Source of the DNA: Dama dama
Lineage: Eukaryota > Chordata > Mammalia > Artiodactyla > Cervidae
Reading direction: 5' to 3'
DNA length: 64,000 bases
Assembly (NCBI RefSeq): GCF_033118175.1
Contig: NC_083693.1
Coordinates: 28,405,981-28,469,980 of the forward strand
Numbering within the stretch: the stretch's first letter is position 1; the number at the start of each line of letters is the position of its first letter. This document shows positions 21,990 to 32,720 of this stretch, piece by piece. The translations under genes and the position numbers were made by a program. Under the pieces are notes generated by a model that worked only from the letters and a program-made list of their open reading frames with translations, was not told the DNA's origin and searched no databases.

Positions 21990-23700
21990 TGGTCCTCTCC
22001 AGGGGCCCTAGTCCTCTCCATCCCTTTTACTTATTTCCTTCCCTCCTGGCTCCTGCGGGTGTTTGGACTGACCAGCCTTCTCTAGATCAGTTGACCCTCC
22101 CCTGTGAGTCTCAGACACTGGGGGACACAGGATATGACAAGGGGTCCTGGGATCCACATGACCACCATCCTCGAGACTAGGAGGTTAGCAAGTTTTTCTG
22201 AAAACTTAAAAAAAAAATTATGACAAAGAATTTATTTTTCATTTCTGGAAATTCATCTTGAATTTCTAGGGCTACTGCAGCAAACCATTACAAGCCTAAT
22301 GGCTTAAAACAACAGCAGTGTATTCTCTCACAGTTCTGGAGGTCAGAGTTTTGAAACAAGGTGTCAGCAGGTCTGCTCTGTCTCTGATGCCCCAGGGGAG
22401 GGTCCCTCTTCACCTTTTTTAGCTTCTGGAAGCCTGTTAGCCATGTTACCAACTCAGGCTTGTCTGCTTATCCCTCAAGAAGCCAAACACTGAGAGACGA
22501 GTGTCGGGTTTTGTCTGAGACAAGGTGCTGCACCTCCGCTGTGAACACAATCATCACCCACGTCTGTACATCAGCCTACGTTGGGCGGTGGGTTGAAAAA
22601 AATACTAATGAACGTTTCTACCATTTTTTCTGGATCACCTGTGTATGGAGGACTGGTGTTTTTGTGGTTTAGTAGGTTTGAGGTGGAAAGCAAAGTCCAA
22701 TAATAGCCAACTGGCTGTCCTCTGGCACTCAGACCTCCTGCAGGGAATCATCTTGTTGGAAATCTACCCTCTCCCTCCCCCTCCCCCTGTAGTGGACACA
22801 CCCTGGCCAAACTGAGTGTCCTGTCTGGTCTTAAAGGAAGAAACTATTTCAGATCCTCCTTTTCTCATGCTGGGGGGTGGAGGGTGGGGGTGGGGGCACT
22901 CAGGCTCTACCCGGGTTAGAACTCCCCTGGTGTTAGAACAATAGAACTCTTCTTCTGTCCAGAGACTGGGGGAGGGGGGTGCAGACCTAGGCAGCCCCTG
23001 CCTGGGGCATTAGGATAGGAACCACTGAGGTGGGGGAAATTCAGTTTCATAAGAAGCTGATCCCCTCTTCTCCCTCCCTCGCCTGCAAAGACTCTGTAAA
23101 GCGGGCAGGCTTTTCACAGTTTAGTTTCCCTTTTGGCTTCAATTTAGTGCCCTTGTTGGAAGAATTTTGCCTTTCACTGCCCTGTTACTGTTAACTATAG
23201 AGTAACAGGAAAACCTGTACATGGAGTTCCCTCCCACTTACCAGATCTTTGATAAATTAGTTCTAACTCCAAATAGTGGAGGAATTAGAGACCCATTCAA
23301 GGGCCACCATTCTTCAGAAATTGGGCCAGTCTGTATTGCAATTTAAAAAAAGAAACTTTTTTAAAACAAGGTCATAGCTCTAGTTTTGCCAACCTTCCAG
23401 GATGTGTCCAGTGGACTTCTATAAAGTCTAGAAGTCCACTGGCTGGATGTAGGCCCCCCCCCTTCACTTCACCCACTCCCCTGGAACAGATTACAAACAA
23501 ACATACAAACTCCCCCTTGCGTAGAGACTGGTACAGAGTCACAGAAAAGCCAGGTCCCACTCCTGTGCTGTCAGATTGACCCCAAAGTTCCAAAGGGCAA
23601 AGAATATCCCCAAACAGGTGGGAAGGGGGCTTCCACCTCTACACTCCTCTACTCACTCAGTCAACAGCTCCACAGCTCCATCAGAGGCCAGTTTCCTTCT
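21990..23700. other. Unassigned spacer between arm 2 and copy 3
   Basis: An old interspersed repeat lies at about 22258-22440 (GGCTTAAAACAACAGCAGTG, CTCACAGTTCTGGAGGTCAG); a related copy is at about 42315-42655. A perfect 14-bp hairpin lies at 23408-23442. Otherwise there are purine- and pyrimidine-rich tracts and no supported gene. Confidence 0.45.
23408..23442. repeat. Perfect 14-bp inverted repeat (hairpin)
   Basis: CCAGTGGACTTCTA at 23408-23421 is followed by a 7-nt loop and the exact reverse complement TAGAAGTCCACTGG at 23429-23442. No poly(T) run or known element ends adjoin it. It may be a mutational palindrome or part of an unrecognised element. Confidence 0.8.
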
Positions 23701-23733
23701 CTCAACAGAAAGCGAAAGCAGGCTGTGAGAAGG

Positions 23734-24213
23734 TGTTACAGGAAGCACGCTGATGGAAACCATCTACCCTGGCCAGGCACTGTAGAAACTATTTGCATGA
23801 GTTGTTTTAGGACAGGAGGTCCTGGTAAGGAACAGGGAACTAACAAGCTTCCACCAACCAGAAGAGTTTGGGAAAGGTCAAAAGGAGACACCACCTGTCC
23901 GACCACCTCCCAGAATCCTTCTCTCTGGCATCCATCTTAGCTGAACAGTGCACCACCAGGAAGGACTCTGAGTCAGAATGATTGGCTAAAGACAACCCGG
24001 AAACTAATCCCATCACCATAAGACCTGGGACTGCAAGCCATGTGACCAAGCAGTTCTCCTGGGTTCCCTCACCCTCCTGCTCTCTACCCAGGTGCCCTTT
24101 CCCAATAAAATCTCTTGCTTTGTCAGCACATGTGTCCCCTCGGACAATTCATTTCCAAGTGTTAGACAAGAGCCCAGTTTCGGGCCCTGGAAGGGGTCCC
24201 CCTTCCTGCAACA
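23734..24213 (+). mobile_element. Solo LTR, class I ERV-like, upstream of gene 3
   Basis: This element of about 480 bp starts TGTTACAGGAAG and ends TTCCTGCAACA, with AATAAA at 24104-24109 followed by the R/U5-like stretch. This organisation is typical of gammaretrovirus-related LTRs. The candidate 4-bp duplications AAGG and AATG differ at one base, so the boundaries are tentative. It lies about 650 bp upstream of MYADM-like gene 3 in the same orientation. Arms 1 and 2 lack it. Confidence 0.75.
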
Positions 24214-24215
24214 AA

Positions 24216-24360
24216 TGGACTTCTCCAGGCAAGAATACTGGAGTGGGTTCCCATGCTCTGCTCCACAGAATCTTCCCAATCCCAGGATCGAATCTGTGTC
24301 TTCTGAGGCTCCTGCATTGCAGGCAGATGCTTTACCCTTGAGCTAATGGGGAAGCCCCAG
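24216..24360 (-). mobile_element. Bov-tA SINE fragment
   Basis: Antisense Bov-tA: CTTCTCCAGGCAAGAATACTG at the left, GGATCGAATCTGTGTCTTC in the B-box region and CCTGCATTGCAGGCAGATGC, ending GGGGAAGCCCC. It directly abuts the end of the solo LTR. Confidence 0.88.
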
Positions 24361-24815
24361 GTAAAATAAATAAAGATCATTAAATATCTAGTGTATGTTT
24401 AGGTCAAATTCTGTTACCAAATGAATTATTTAATACTTTTTAATCTTCAGAGCCTGAAAGGCTTGGGATGTCAGATAAAGGCTATCCTGCTCTGTGTTTC
24501 TATAGATAATGACACAGCTCAAAGGACAAAAATATGTTCATGGTATGAAGCCAGACCCAACCCAGCTGGGAGTCTTGGGATAAGACAAGTCTCCTGACAA
24601 GGCCAAGGGTGATGGGTGGGGAGAACCATTCTGGAGTGGCTGTGCTATTACCTGAGTGTCTGAGCCATTGGTTCCAACTCCACAGATCCTGAGCCTCAGC
24701 CCTCACAGAGCCCTGAGCCTTTCCCTGGCATCTGACTTAATCCACCTCTGAAGCTGGATCTTTCTCCGGTGGGTCCTCAGCCAAGACCACTCTCACATTG
24801 GTGAAGGTGACCTGC

Positions 24816-24839
24816 ATGACCATCATGACCTCCACATGA
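24816..24839 (+). other. Short upstream ORF before gene 3
   Basis: ATG at 24816 opens seven codons ending in TGA at 24837-24839, and a second in-frame ATG lies at 24825. A further ATG at 24836 opens a different frame. The ancestral family start aligns to this area but is out of frame with the gene 3 body, so these ATGs would precede the usable start at 24870. Confidence 0.45.
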
Positions 24840-24869
24840 TCGTCCTGAAGCCTGGACTTCTGGGCCATC

Positions 24870-25763
24870 ATGGGCTACTTCCTCCGAACACTGCAGTTGC
24901 TCTCCACCTGCGTGGCCATCTCACTAGTGGGCAGCCTGGACAGCTGGACGGTGCCCACAAGTAACTGGTCCTTTGTTATCTTGTGCTTCTGCTTTGTGGT
25001 GACCTTCATCATCCTCATAATCGAATCACTGGCGCTACAGTACTGCTTCTCCTTCTCTTGGGGGGATTTTATTCTCTGCCATGCCTGCTACCTCGCCCTC
25101 TTCTGCCTCTTGGTCTCCATCATTTACCCCGCTACCTATGTTCAGTTCTTATTTTACACCCCCTCCTGGGACCACGCCATCGCTGCTACTGCATTCTGCT
25201 TCATCTCTACTGTGGCTTATGCCACCGAAGCAATCTGGATCTTGGGCTGGCCCCAGACGGGTGATTTCACTGGCTATATAGGCAGCTTGCCATTCCTGCT
25301 CAAGATGCTAGAGACACTGGTGGCCTGTGTCATCTTACCCTTCATCAGCAACCCCAGCCTGTACATGGACCACCCATTTCTGGTGTCGTGTGTGGCCGTG
25401 TACTCCATCTGCTTCATCCTGGGGATCGTGACCATCCTGTTGAACCTGGCTGACTATGAGAACAGGTTGCCCATCTCCTCCTCCACGTTCCATCTGGTGC
25501 TGAGCCTGCTCTCCGTCCTTCTCTACATCGGTGCTCTGGTCCTCTGGTCGCTTTACCAATTTGATGAAAAGTTTGGTGGGCAGCCCGAGAGGTCCAGGGA
25601 TATGAGCTGTCAACATAGACTTACCAACTATGTGTGCGTCTGGGACCAGCGACTGACTGTGGCCATCCTGACAGCCATCAACCTGCTGATTTACATGGCC
25701 GACCTGGTATACTGGGCCTGCCAGTTTTCTGTAGGGACTGAGGACCAGCCCAGGGACTCCTGA
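24870..25763 (+). CDS. MYADM-like: MYADM-like protein 3 (MARVEL-domain membrane protein)
   Basis: It encodes 297 residues and is the copy most like canonical MYADM in its core. Landmarks are LLSTCVAISLV (10-20), HACYLALFCLLVSIIYPATYVQFL (71-94, interrupted by differences from gene 1), FLLKMLETLVACVI (142-155), CVAVYSICFILG (174-185), YQFDEKFGGQPERSRD (229-244) and VAILTAINLLIYMADL (264-279). Eight hydrophobic segments again fit two MARVEL units. An indel displaced the ancestral N-terminus out of frame. The first in-frame ATG, at 24870, has A at -3 and G at +4 and sits just before membrane segment 1, so the usual cytosolic N-terminal tail of 10-35 residues is missing. It lacks the CYKLK insertion of genes 1 and 2. 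There is no stop or frameshift in the body. It is probably a functional gene or a young start-shifted variant. Confidence 0.87.
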   Translation: MGYFLRTLQLLSTCVAISLVGSLDSWTVPTSNWSFVILCFCFVVTFIILIIESLALQYCFSFSWGDFILCHACYLALFCLLVSIIYPATYVQFLFYTPSWDHAIAATAFCFISTVAYATEAIWILGWPQTGDFTGYIGSLPFLLKMLETLVACVILPFISNPSLYMDHPFLVSCVAVYSICFILGIVTILLNLADYENRLPISSSTFHLVLSLLSVLLYIGALVLWSLYQFDEKFGGQPERSRDMSCQHRLTNYVCVWDQRLTVAILTAINLLIYMADLVYWACQFSVGTEDQPRDS

Positions 25764-27050
25764 ACACCTCTGCTCACAGGAGGTATCTTTACTGAGCTCT
25801 GCTGTCTTCCTGGTTCCCTCTCTCTCTCCTGAAATCCTTCCCCATTTATCTCACTTTCCTTTCTGTTCCCTTCCCCTCTTCTGCTCTGTCTCCCTCCTGT
25901 TTTCTTTGGTTTCCCACATTCTGTTTTGCCTCTTTCTCTTGCTTCTCTCATCTTATCTACATTTTTTACTTTTTGCCCCTTTTCTGATAATCCTTGGTTT
26001 TCTCATCTGTGTCCTGACCACCTCTCCCCATTTTCCTTCTTCTGATCCATCAGGACCTGAGACTCCTTCCTTCTCTGCCCACCGCTCCCTCCCGCCTCCT
26101 AAGGTGCTGACTCCACAGCACACAGCCCTCTGTGCAGCTGTTCACACCCCCGGCCTCCAGAGGGGCCTTGTTGCCAAAGTGTGTCTGTCCCTCTGGCAAT
26201 GCCTTAGTTGATGTGGGTGGGCGTGGGGCTGTGAGGTTGGGGGGCAGGGTGAATAAGGATTGGACCTTCTTTCTCCCAGTGGAGGGAGGTGTCCACCCCA
26301 CCTCTCCTTTAAGTTAAAAAATAAATCTCTAGAGGTTCATAATTTCCAGCAGCAAGAGGATTAAAGCAGAGACCCTGGGCCCCTGGGCCCCACTTGGTGC
26401 TCAGCCCCATGTGAGATTTTGGCTCCAGAACTTTTGCAGGCTCACTGAACACCCACTGCCTCGAGGGTGTCTTAGAGGAAGCCAGGAGTAGATACCCTTC
26501 CATCCCATATACTCTGAGGAATCAAAGAAGGAGCTGGCAGAGAAACCCAGGGTCTTGAAGACACTTGTCAGCAGTGTTTGTGAGGGGAAGCGATGTGGTC
26601 CCCCTGCCTCAGTGATCAAAACATCAGGTCCTGCCTCTGCAGGGAGAAGAGCATGGCCACTGCAGCCTTAAAGCTGGTGTTAGCTGGATTTCTTTTCTGG
26701 TTAGAACGGCACAAGTTACTGGGTGGCCCTACTCTTAAGGAAGAAGTTTCTTTTCATTTTATTTTTAGTGGCGTGGTTTGAACTGGATGGGGATTGCTGC
26801 TGCCATAGTCAAGGAAACTGCATTCATTGAGTGTGGGGGGCACACATATGTGTTTCTGTGTACCAGCTGCTTTCTGATGTGGTGTCCTATTTCTTTGTGA
26901 CTCAGAATAATGAGATCCATGTAAATGTGCATCATTTTTAAAGATTCTTGGAGCTCCTGGTACTTGTCAGCCCCTGCAGTCAATCACAGAGAGAAGCATT
27001 ATCCAGAGGTGTTGTCCCTTGTACCACATCTATAATGTCAGCTTTTAAGC

Positions 27051-27241
27051 CTTTAGCTCAGAGAATAAAGAATCTGCCTGCAATGCAGGAGCCCCAGTTT
27101 GATCCATGGGTCAGGAAGATCACTTAGAGAAGGGTATGGCAACCCACTCCAGTATTCTTGCCTGGAGAATTTCATGGACAGAGGAGCGTGGTGGGCTACA
27201 GTCCCTGGGGTTGCAAAGAGCCAGATGCAACTAGCACACAC
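27051..27241 (+). mobile_element. Bov-tA SINE
   Basis: Sense tRNA-related part (TAAAGAATCTGCCTGCAATG) followed by GGCAACCCACTCCAGTATTC and GGGCTACAGTCCCTGGGG blocks. The first few bases of the head are missing. Confidence 0.9.
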
Positions 27242-27571
27242 GTAAGATAAAAGTAAGAAAACCCACAAAATCCACAGATCCTAATTACCCCAAATTTGCC
27301 TGGAGCTCAAAGCTGCCAAGCAGACTTCCTCCTCACGAAAGCAAACCACCCTCTCAAGGAAACCCTCCATGAGTCTCTATTCACCTGTCCCCACCCCTCC
27401 AGCCCACCATTTACCACCCCCAGCCAAATCCTAGAGAATGGCCCAGTGTTAGGAAAGAAGAGGTGGGCCCCACCATAATGCCCAGCATCTGGTCCCCTAG
27501 CTCTTAGAGGGGCCCTGCCAGCTCCCGGGTACCTCCTTTCAAAGGTGTGAGTGTGTTTCTTTGTACATGCT

Positions 27572-27572
<1 letters not shown>

Positions 27573-27608
<36 letters not shown>
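27573..27608. repeat. (TG)n microsatellite
   Basis: About 18 TG repeats. Arms 1 and 2 have only short GTGTGT tracts at the same place (6840-6860 and 14690-14720), so the array expanded in copy 3. Confidence 0.9.
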
Positions 27609-27610
<2 letters not shown>

Positions 27611-28748
27611 CTCAGCCACAGAGCCTCAGAGCCCAGCATCCTAGTGTCACCAGGGCCAAGAGGGGCCAGGCAAGCAGAGCTGTGGGGGAGGGGACAGGAA
27701 GGACCCCCTTTGCTGCCCCTCTCTCCCGTTCTGGGATGAAGCGTGTGATCCTCATCCAGAGGCAGGTTGCATAGATGGGGAGGCCTTCCAGGAGGTGGTT
27801 CCCATGGCAGAACAGTGTTAAAAACTGATGTAGTAATTCCCACAGTTTTAGGAAGACAAGGAAAATATAAATTTATTCTCTGCCTGTTTGGCCTCCTCCC
27901 TCACCTCTAGTGTGGATTGTGCATCCACGTTATGTGTTAACTAATCTTCTCTAAGGGCAGAAATACCTGCTCAGCCATAAAGATGAATTTTTCTTCTTCT
28001 GGTGCAGCCATGTAACTCCTTAGGAGATAACAATGCTTACTTACAACTTTACCAATACCTCAAGTTCTATTACTTGTATTCTGCCTATTTTACTTTTATA
28101 TAACTTTTTCTTGTATTACCAAATGTTTAACAGAGCCTATGATAAAAATAATGATGACCAAGTGACTTGAAAAAATTGACCTGATGGATAATCTGAAAGA
28201 TCCATGATTGTAACAGTGTGACTCTAGATATGGGAAGAAGCAACAGGGAGGGAACCATTTCCCTGAGGCTGAGTGGCCCAGAGGAACTTGCTACTGTTTC
28301 TAGGACTGGGTGAGTAAGAGCATTTAAGTGGTCTGTCAGTGAAATTATTAACTCTTGAGACAAATTGGTTAAAGATGCCTCCCAAGTTTTATTGAAAATA
28401 AAACTAAAATGGATGGGATTATGTAATAAAAAATGTTGCCCACCACTCAGGTTGACAAGAATCAAGTCATTAGCCACTGTTGTTGCTGACCGAGTATCCA
28501 TCCTGGAGGGAATTCAGAGTGAAGATCAGGATGAGGTGCTTTGTTCTCTGGGAAACCTGGCAGAACCAGCCCTCAATTAAATATTCACAGGAGAAATATT
28601 TATGAACTCAGGGTCTTGCATCTTCCCATACGTAGAAAAGCACTAATACCCTTAACTAAGGTAAGTGTTCCTGTCAATAGCAGTCACCTGAAAAGACCTG
28701 GTTGCATGGACACTCTCACCAAAATCACTTACATATTTGTGTATGTAT

Positions 28749-29240
28749 GTGGCATGTTTAAAAAGCAGAGACATCACTTTGCCGACAAAGTTCATCTAGT
28801 CGAGCTATGGTTTTTCCACTAGTCATGTACACATATGACTGTTGAACCACAAAGAAGGCTGAGTGCCAAAGATACTTTCGAATTGTGGTGCTGGAGAAGA
28901 CTCGAAGGTGTCCCTTGGACAATAAGGAGATCAAACCAGTCAATCCTAAAGGAAATCAGTCCTGAATATTCATTGGAAGGACTGATGCTGAAGGACTGAA
29001 GCTCCAATACTTTGGCCACCTGATGCGAAGAGATGACTCATTGGAAAAGACCCTGATGCTGGGAAGATTGACCTCAGGAGGAGAAAGGGGAGACAGAAGA
29101 TGAGATAACTGGATGGCATCATCAACTCAATGGACAAGTTTGAGCAAACCTGAGGACACAGTGAAGGACAGGAAAGCCTGGTGTGCTGCAGTCCATGGAG
29201 TCGCAAAGAGTTGGACATGACTGAGCAACTGAACAACAAT
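28749..29240 (+). mobile_element. BovB LINE, 5'-truncated 3' end
   Basis: It covers only the last 490 bp of BovB, from the RT C-terminal region (AAAAAGCAGAGACATCACTT) to the GACTGAGCAACTGAAC tail. Several small deletions break the frame. It adjoins the end of MYADM copy 3. Confidence 0.9.
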
Positions 29241-29279
29241 GACAAATGGTATTATAAAATAATGGCTATATTTCTCCTC

Positions 29280-29960
29280 AGCTGTTTACTATGTCCTTGT
29301 AGCTTATTTATTTTACACATAGTGGTTTGTATCTCTTAATCCTCTATTTTACCCCTCCCACCTCTCTCTCCCCACTGGTAACCATTAGATCTCTGTATCT
29401 GTGAGTCTGTTTCTGTTTCATAAATAAGTTCATTTATGTCATATTTTGGATTCCACATATAAGTGATATCATATGGTACTTGTCTTTGCTTTCCAACTTT
29501 CTTCACTTACTATGAGAATCTGTAGGCTCATGTTGCTGAAAATGGCATTATTTTAATATTTTCTTTATTTCATATATGAAAATATGAATGGATATTCCAT
29601 ACATGAAAGTAGAACTTTTGGTATTTCATTTATGAAAATATGGGTGGATATTTCCATATATGAAAATTGATTTTTTATATTTCCTATTTGAAAATAAAAT
29701 TTCTTATATTTCCTGTATGAAAATATGGATGTATATATCTATACATGAAAATCTAATTTTCTACTTTCTGTCTGAAAATATGGGTGCAGATCCTAGGGTT
29801 AGCTCTCTTGATAATTTTTTTTTTCTGGCATTTGGAGATGGTCACTGTGGGTATGGCCAATGTCCTTTCCCAAGACAGAGGAGGGGCATTCCCTTCCTTC
29901 CAGGTGCTATCCTGCATTTATTGTTTGTAGGTTTTTGATGGTGGCCCTTCTGACTGGTGG
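29280..29960 (-). repeat. L1 LINE 3'-end fragment (antisense), unit A
   Basis: The antisense L1 3' region is recognisable from TGGATTCCACATATAAGTGA, CCAATGTCCTTTCCC and the GTTTGTAGGTTTTTGATG-type block. It includes the degenerate ATATATGAAAATATGG repeat cluster at 29565-29785. It forms the L1 part of the first composite tandem unit. Confidence 0.7.
29565..29785. repeat. Degenerate minisatellite with TTTCATATATGAAA-like core
   Basis: Five to six imperfect copies of a 30-45 bp motif built on a near-palindromic TTTCATATATGAAAATATGG core. Related clusters occur at 50695-50875 and 51570-51660. Confidence 0.7.
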
Positions 29961-30019
29961 GAATTGAGTTCTTATTGTCATTTCTGATTGTCATTCCTGA
30001 GATAATTACAGACGCTGAC

Positions 30020-30718
30020 CGTCTTCTTCTGTGGTGGAGATTTGGTGCTTTGCTTTTTTTTCCCCCCCCTCAAATCGTGGGAGGAAAATTTTCCTGCGGT
30101 AAGTGGCTTCTAGAAAGTTGGTTGTGTTTGGAATTTATTTCGGCAATACCTGCCCCAGGACATTTCTTGAGGGCAGCTGTCAGGAACAGCCAGCCAGACT
30201 TTCTGAATTGGAGATGCCAGTAAGCACCGGTGGTCGAGTTGAAGTTACAGGAAATGTCCACAAGGGGGCAGCCATTTTTCACGCCTGCCTCTGGACCCTA
30301 GCGAAACGAGAGCCTAGGGAAAGTTGGCTTTCAGGGATGTGAATTAGAGTGGACTGTGCCTGATCAAACACTTAAGGGCTAGTGGCTCAGTACTTCTCGC
30401 CCCTAAAGCTTCACAACCCTTCGTTCCACTGTCCCATCCGGGGCCACAGAGTCCTGCTGAGGGTGCTGAGGTGCCAGAAGGCAGCACTCTCAGGAAGAAG
30501 GCTTGAGTTGGGAACCTCAGCACCAAGAGACGTGGAGGCTAGGTGTCTATTGCCCCCAAGGTCCTCCAGCCCTTGATCCCACGCGGGACTCTGGTCCCAG
30601 CCAGAGCACAACAGGCCTTTAAAAAAGGTTCACCGAAGGGCACTGTGCCAGGCTGTGTGGACCCCACCCCAGTCCAGCAGTGGGACCCAAGGCTGCTCAG
30701 CCTCCAGGTATGGGATAG
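30020..30718 (+). repeat. Non-L1 module, unit A of the composite array
   Basis: A 0.7 kb sequence aligns with 44810-45480, 48190-48700 and 60400-61130. Shared landmarks are GGAATTTATTTCGGCAATACC, TTGAGGGCAGCTGTC, TTACAGGAAATGTCCACAAG, AGAGCCTAGGGAAAG, CCTGATCAAACACT and CCCAGTCCAGCAGTGGGACC. It is not a repeat family I can name. It carries a CTCF-like site and is followed by a solo LTR. Confidence 0.75.
30258..30272 (+). promoter_or_regulatory. CTCF-like site, unit A
   Basis: CCACAAGGGGGCAGC fits the CTCF core consensus CCASYAGRKGGCRS at all positions but one (A in place of Y). Preceded by TGT. Confidence 0.55.
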
Positions 30719-31239
30719 TGTTGTAGCCACGCGTTCCGGGAAACAAACTCACTGAGAAGGACAATGCAGATAGTGGAGTGCAGTTTATTACACCGGCGGG
30801 CCCAAGGCAGAGTCTCCTCTTAACCAAGGACCCTGACCAGTTTTTGTGAAAACCTTATATGCCCTGAGTGTACTTGCTCAAACCCACCTCTCCAAATTCC
30901 TTGAAACTAGTTTGGACAAGGTAGAAGAGAGATACGATCAAAGTTAACACGTGATTCATGTGTCACAAGACTAGATAAACAGTGGATATTTATCAATAGG
31001 CCTGTGGTCATATCCCGATAAACATAATGGAATTTACCACTTTGTTCTGTTACAGAGAGTTACGGAGAGTCCAAGTCCTGAGGCTCTTTTATCCGGGGGG
31101 GTCTGGTTTTCATTGGTATGCCATTTCTATAGACGCCGGGCACAAAGTTCAGAGTCCATTGGGAGGGTGACCATGTGTGTAGCCTAATGCTCACAGCCTG
31201 GCCTAAGATGGAGTCCAGCTCTGTCTGTTTCCTCCTTCA
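30719..31239 (-). mobile_element. Solo LTR (family 1), 4-bp TSD ATAG
   Basis: 521 bp, flanked by ATAG at 30715-30718 and 31240-31243. On the minus strand it runs from TGAAGGAGGAAACAG to GGCTACAACA, with AATAAA antisense at GCAGTTTATTACACC (near 30780). The paralogous modules at 45470 and 48680 show the uninterrupted target (GGGATAGCAGCCC and GAGATATCAGCCC), which confirms the boundaries. The 4-bp TSD suits class I. Confidence 0.93.
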
Positions 31240-31279
31240 ATAGCATCCACGTCAGGGAGGCTGGAGATAACAGAGTAGG

Positions 31280-31690
31280 CACTACTTTTCTTTCATTTTT
31301 TTTTTTAACATCTTACTGATGCTACCGTGCAGTATAGTTGATTTGCAATGTTGTGATTGTTGTCAGGGTACAGCCACCTGGTTCAGGCAGGATATATCCA
31401 TGGAGTACATTTGTCCTTTTTCGGATTCTTTTGCCATAGAGCTTATTGCAGAAGGTTGAACAAGGTACTGAGCATCAGGTCTTTGGGGATTGTCTACCTC
31501 ACATGCAATTTTCTGTGTATGTGAAGGAGGAAGAAAGGAAGGAAGGAGATAATCCTTGTGGAGTGTCTCTTACAGACACATACTTCTGGGCATATGTCAG
31601 AAATAGAGATTTCTGTGTGTATGCAAAAGGAAGGAAGCTGATAATCCCTGTGGATTACTGATTACAGATACAGATTTGTGCCTGTGTTAG
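31280..31690 (-). repeat. Antisense L1 3'-UTR fragment
   Basis: Blocks such as TAGTTGATTTGCAATGTTGTG and GTACAGCCACCTGGTTCAG recur after each module of the array and correspond to the antisense 3' end of L1. Confidence 0.65.
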
Positions 31691-31729
31691 TCAGACAACA
31701 ATAAGGCGAGAAGTTTGAACCTTCAAACA

Positions 31730-32165
31730 CCACTGGTGGGAATGTGAAATGGTGCTGCCATTTTGGAAAACAGTCTGGCAGCTCCTCAAAATATCAAACT
31801 TGGAGTCACCATATGACCTGGCAATTCCACTCTTATGGATAAACCCAAACACTTGTGCACACATGTTCAAAGCAGCCCAGTTTTCAAGCCAAAATGGGGA
31901 AACTACCCAAATGATCATCAATAAAGGATCGAACAGATACATACAGTGGGGTCCATCCACACAGTGGAATATGACTCAGCCATGGAAAGGAACAAAGCTC
32001 TGACACAGGTTCCAATGTGGATGAACCTTGAACACACAAGTGAGGGAAGCAGACACAGAAGGACACACCGCATGTGATTCCATTTATAGGAAATGTCCCA
32101 AAGAGGCAAAGCCACAAAGAATGAAAGTGGGTTTGTGGTGGCTAGGGGATAGGGGAGGGGGGTGG
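31730..32165 (+). repeat. L1 3'-end fragment (sense)
   Basis: Sense L1 blocks include GGTGGGAATGTGAAATGGTG, CATATGACCTGGCAATTCCA, CAGTGGAATATGACTCAGCC and TGATTCCATTTATAGGAAATG. It runs into the GGAT repeat that holds two LTR insertions. Confidence 0.8.
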
Positions 32166-32180
32166 GTGGATGGATGGATG

Positions 32181-32678
32181 TGTCAGGCGAGTGTATACTC
32201 CTTGGTTTTTGTCTCGTCACAACAAAGATTTGGAATGATGGACATTAAAGCCCCCTTGGCGTGTCACAGCTCTCGGGTCTTGGACAGACCGTGTTATAGC
32301 TCTCAGGTCTCAAACAGACCGTGTTATAGCTCTTAGGTAAATCAGTGTTACAGCTCAGTGTTACAGCTCTATTTTATTTAGATAATAGCAGAAAAATCCA
32401 TCTCAGAGGAGTGAGGGCATGTCGATCCAAAGACGTGAAGAGAAGAGCGCCCCAGCTCGCGGAAGAGAGAGAGAGCTTTGGCTCCTCTTTTTGTATGTTT
32501 CTCTCTCCCTGGGCCTGTCCTACGTAAATTGGGCCAGCCAGGAGTGCTGTTTGTTTTACCTGAGGTCCTCACTCCAGTCCTCGGACCTTCCTTTGTTCTA
32601 TTTTCATGGGCTTTTCCCTTCCAAGTCTTTTAGCCACTGCCATTTTGGACTCCTTTTCCCTATTCTAACTACCTAACG
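32181..32678 (-). mobile_element. Solo LTR (family 2), 4-bp TSD GATG
   Basis: 498 bp, flanked by GATG at 32177-32180 and 32679-32682. It inserted within a (GGAT)n tract and reads on the minus strand from CGTTAGGTAG (first base T changed to C) to CGCCTGACA. It is homologous, in opposite orientation, to 37403-37913. Because the TSD lies in a repeat it is less decisive here. Confidence 0.85.
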
Positions 32679-32720
32679 GATGATGGATGGGTGGATGGAT
32701 AGATGATGGATGGATGGATG
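32679..32720. repeat. (GGAT)n microsatellite, left part
   Basis: Imperfect GGATGGAT repeats. The same microsatellite continues at 42079-42165 on the far side of the provirus and also precedes the LTR at 32181. Confidence 0.85.

Larger units (their letters stand above)
25764..28640 (+). other. 3' flank of gene 3 (copy 3 of the duplicated block)
   Basis: Collinear with 5023-8060 of arm 1, lacking the CHR SINE and carrying its own Bov-tA insertion and a (TG)n microsatellite. AATAAA lies at 26320-26325, about 560 bp after the stop. No further gene is supported. Confidence 0.7.

Noticed and set aside
17380..25763. MYADM-like genes as processed retrocopies
   Set aside because: A single coding exon is normal for MYADM, and homology continues for kilobases on both sides, with no poly(A) tail or TSD at exon edges.
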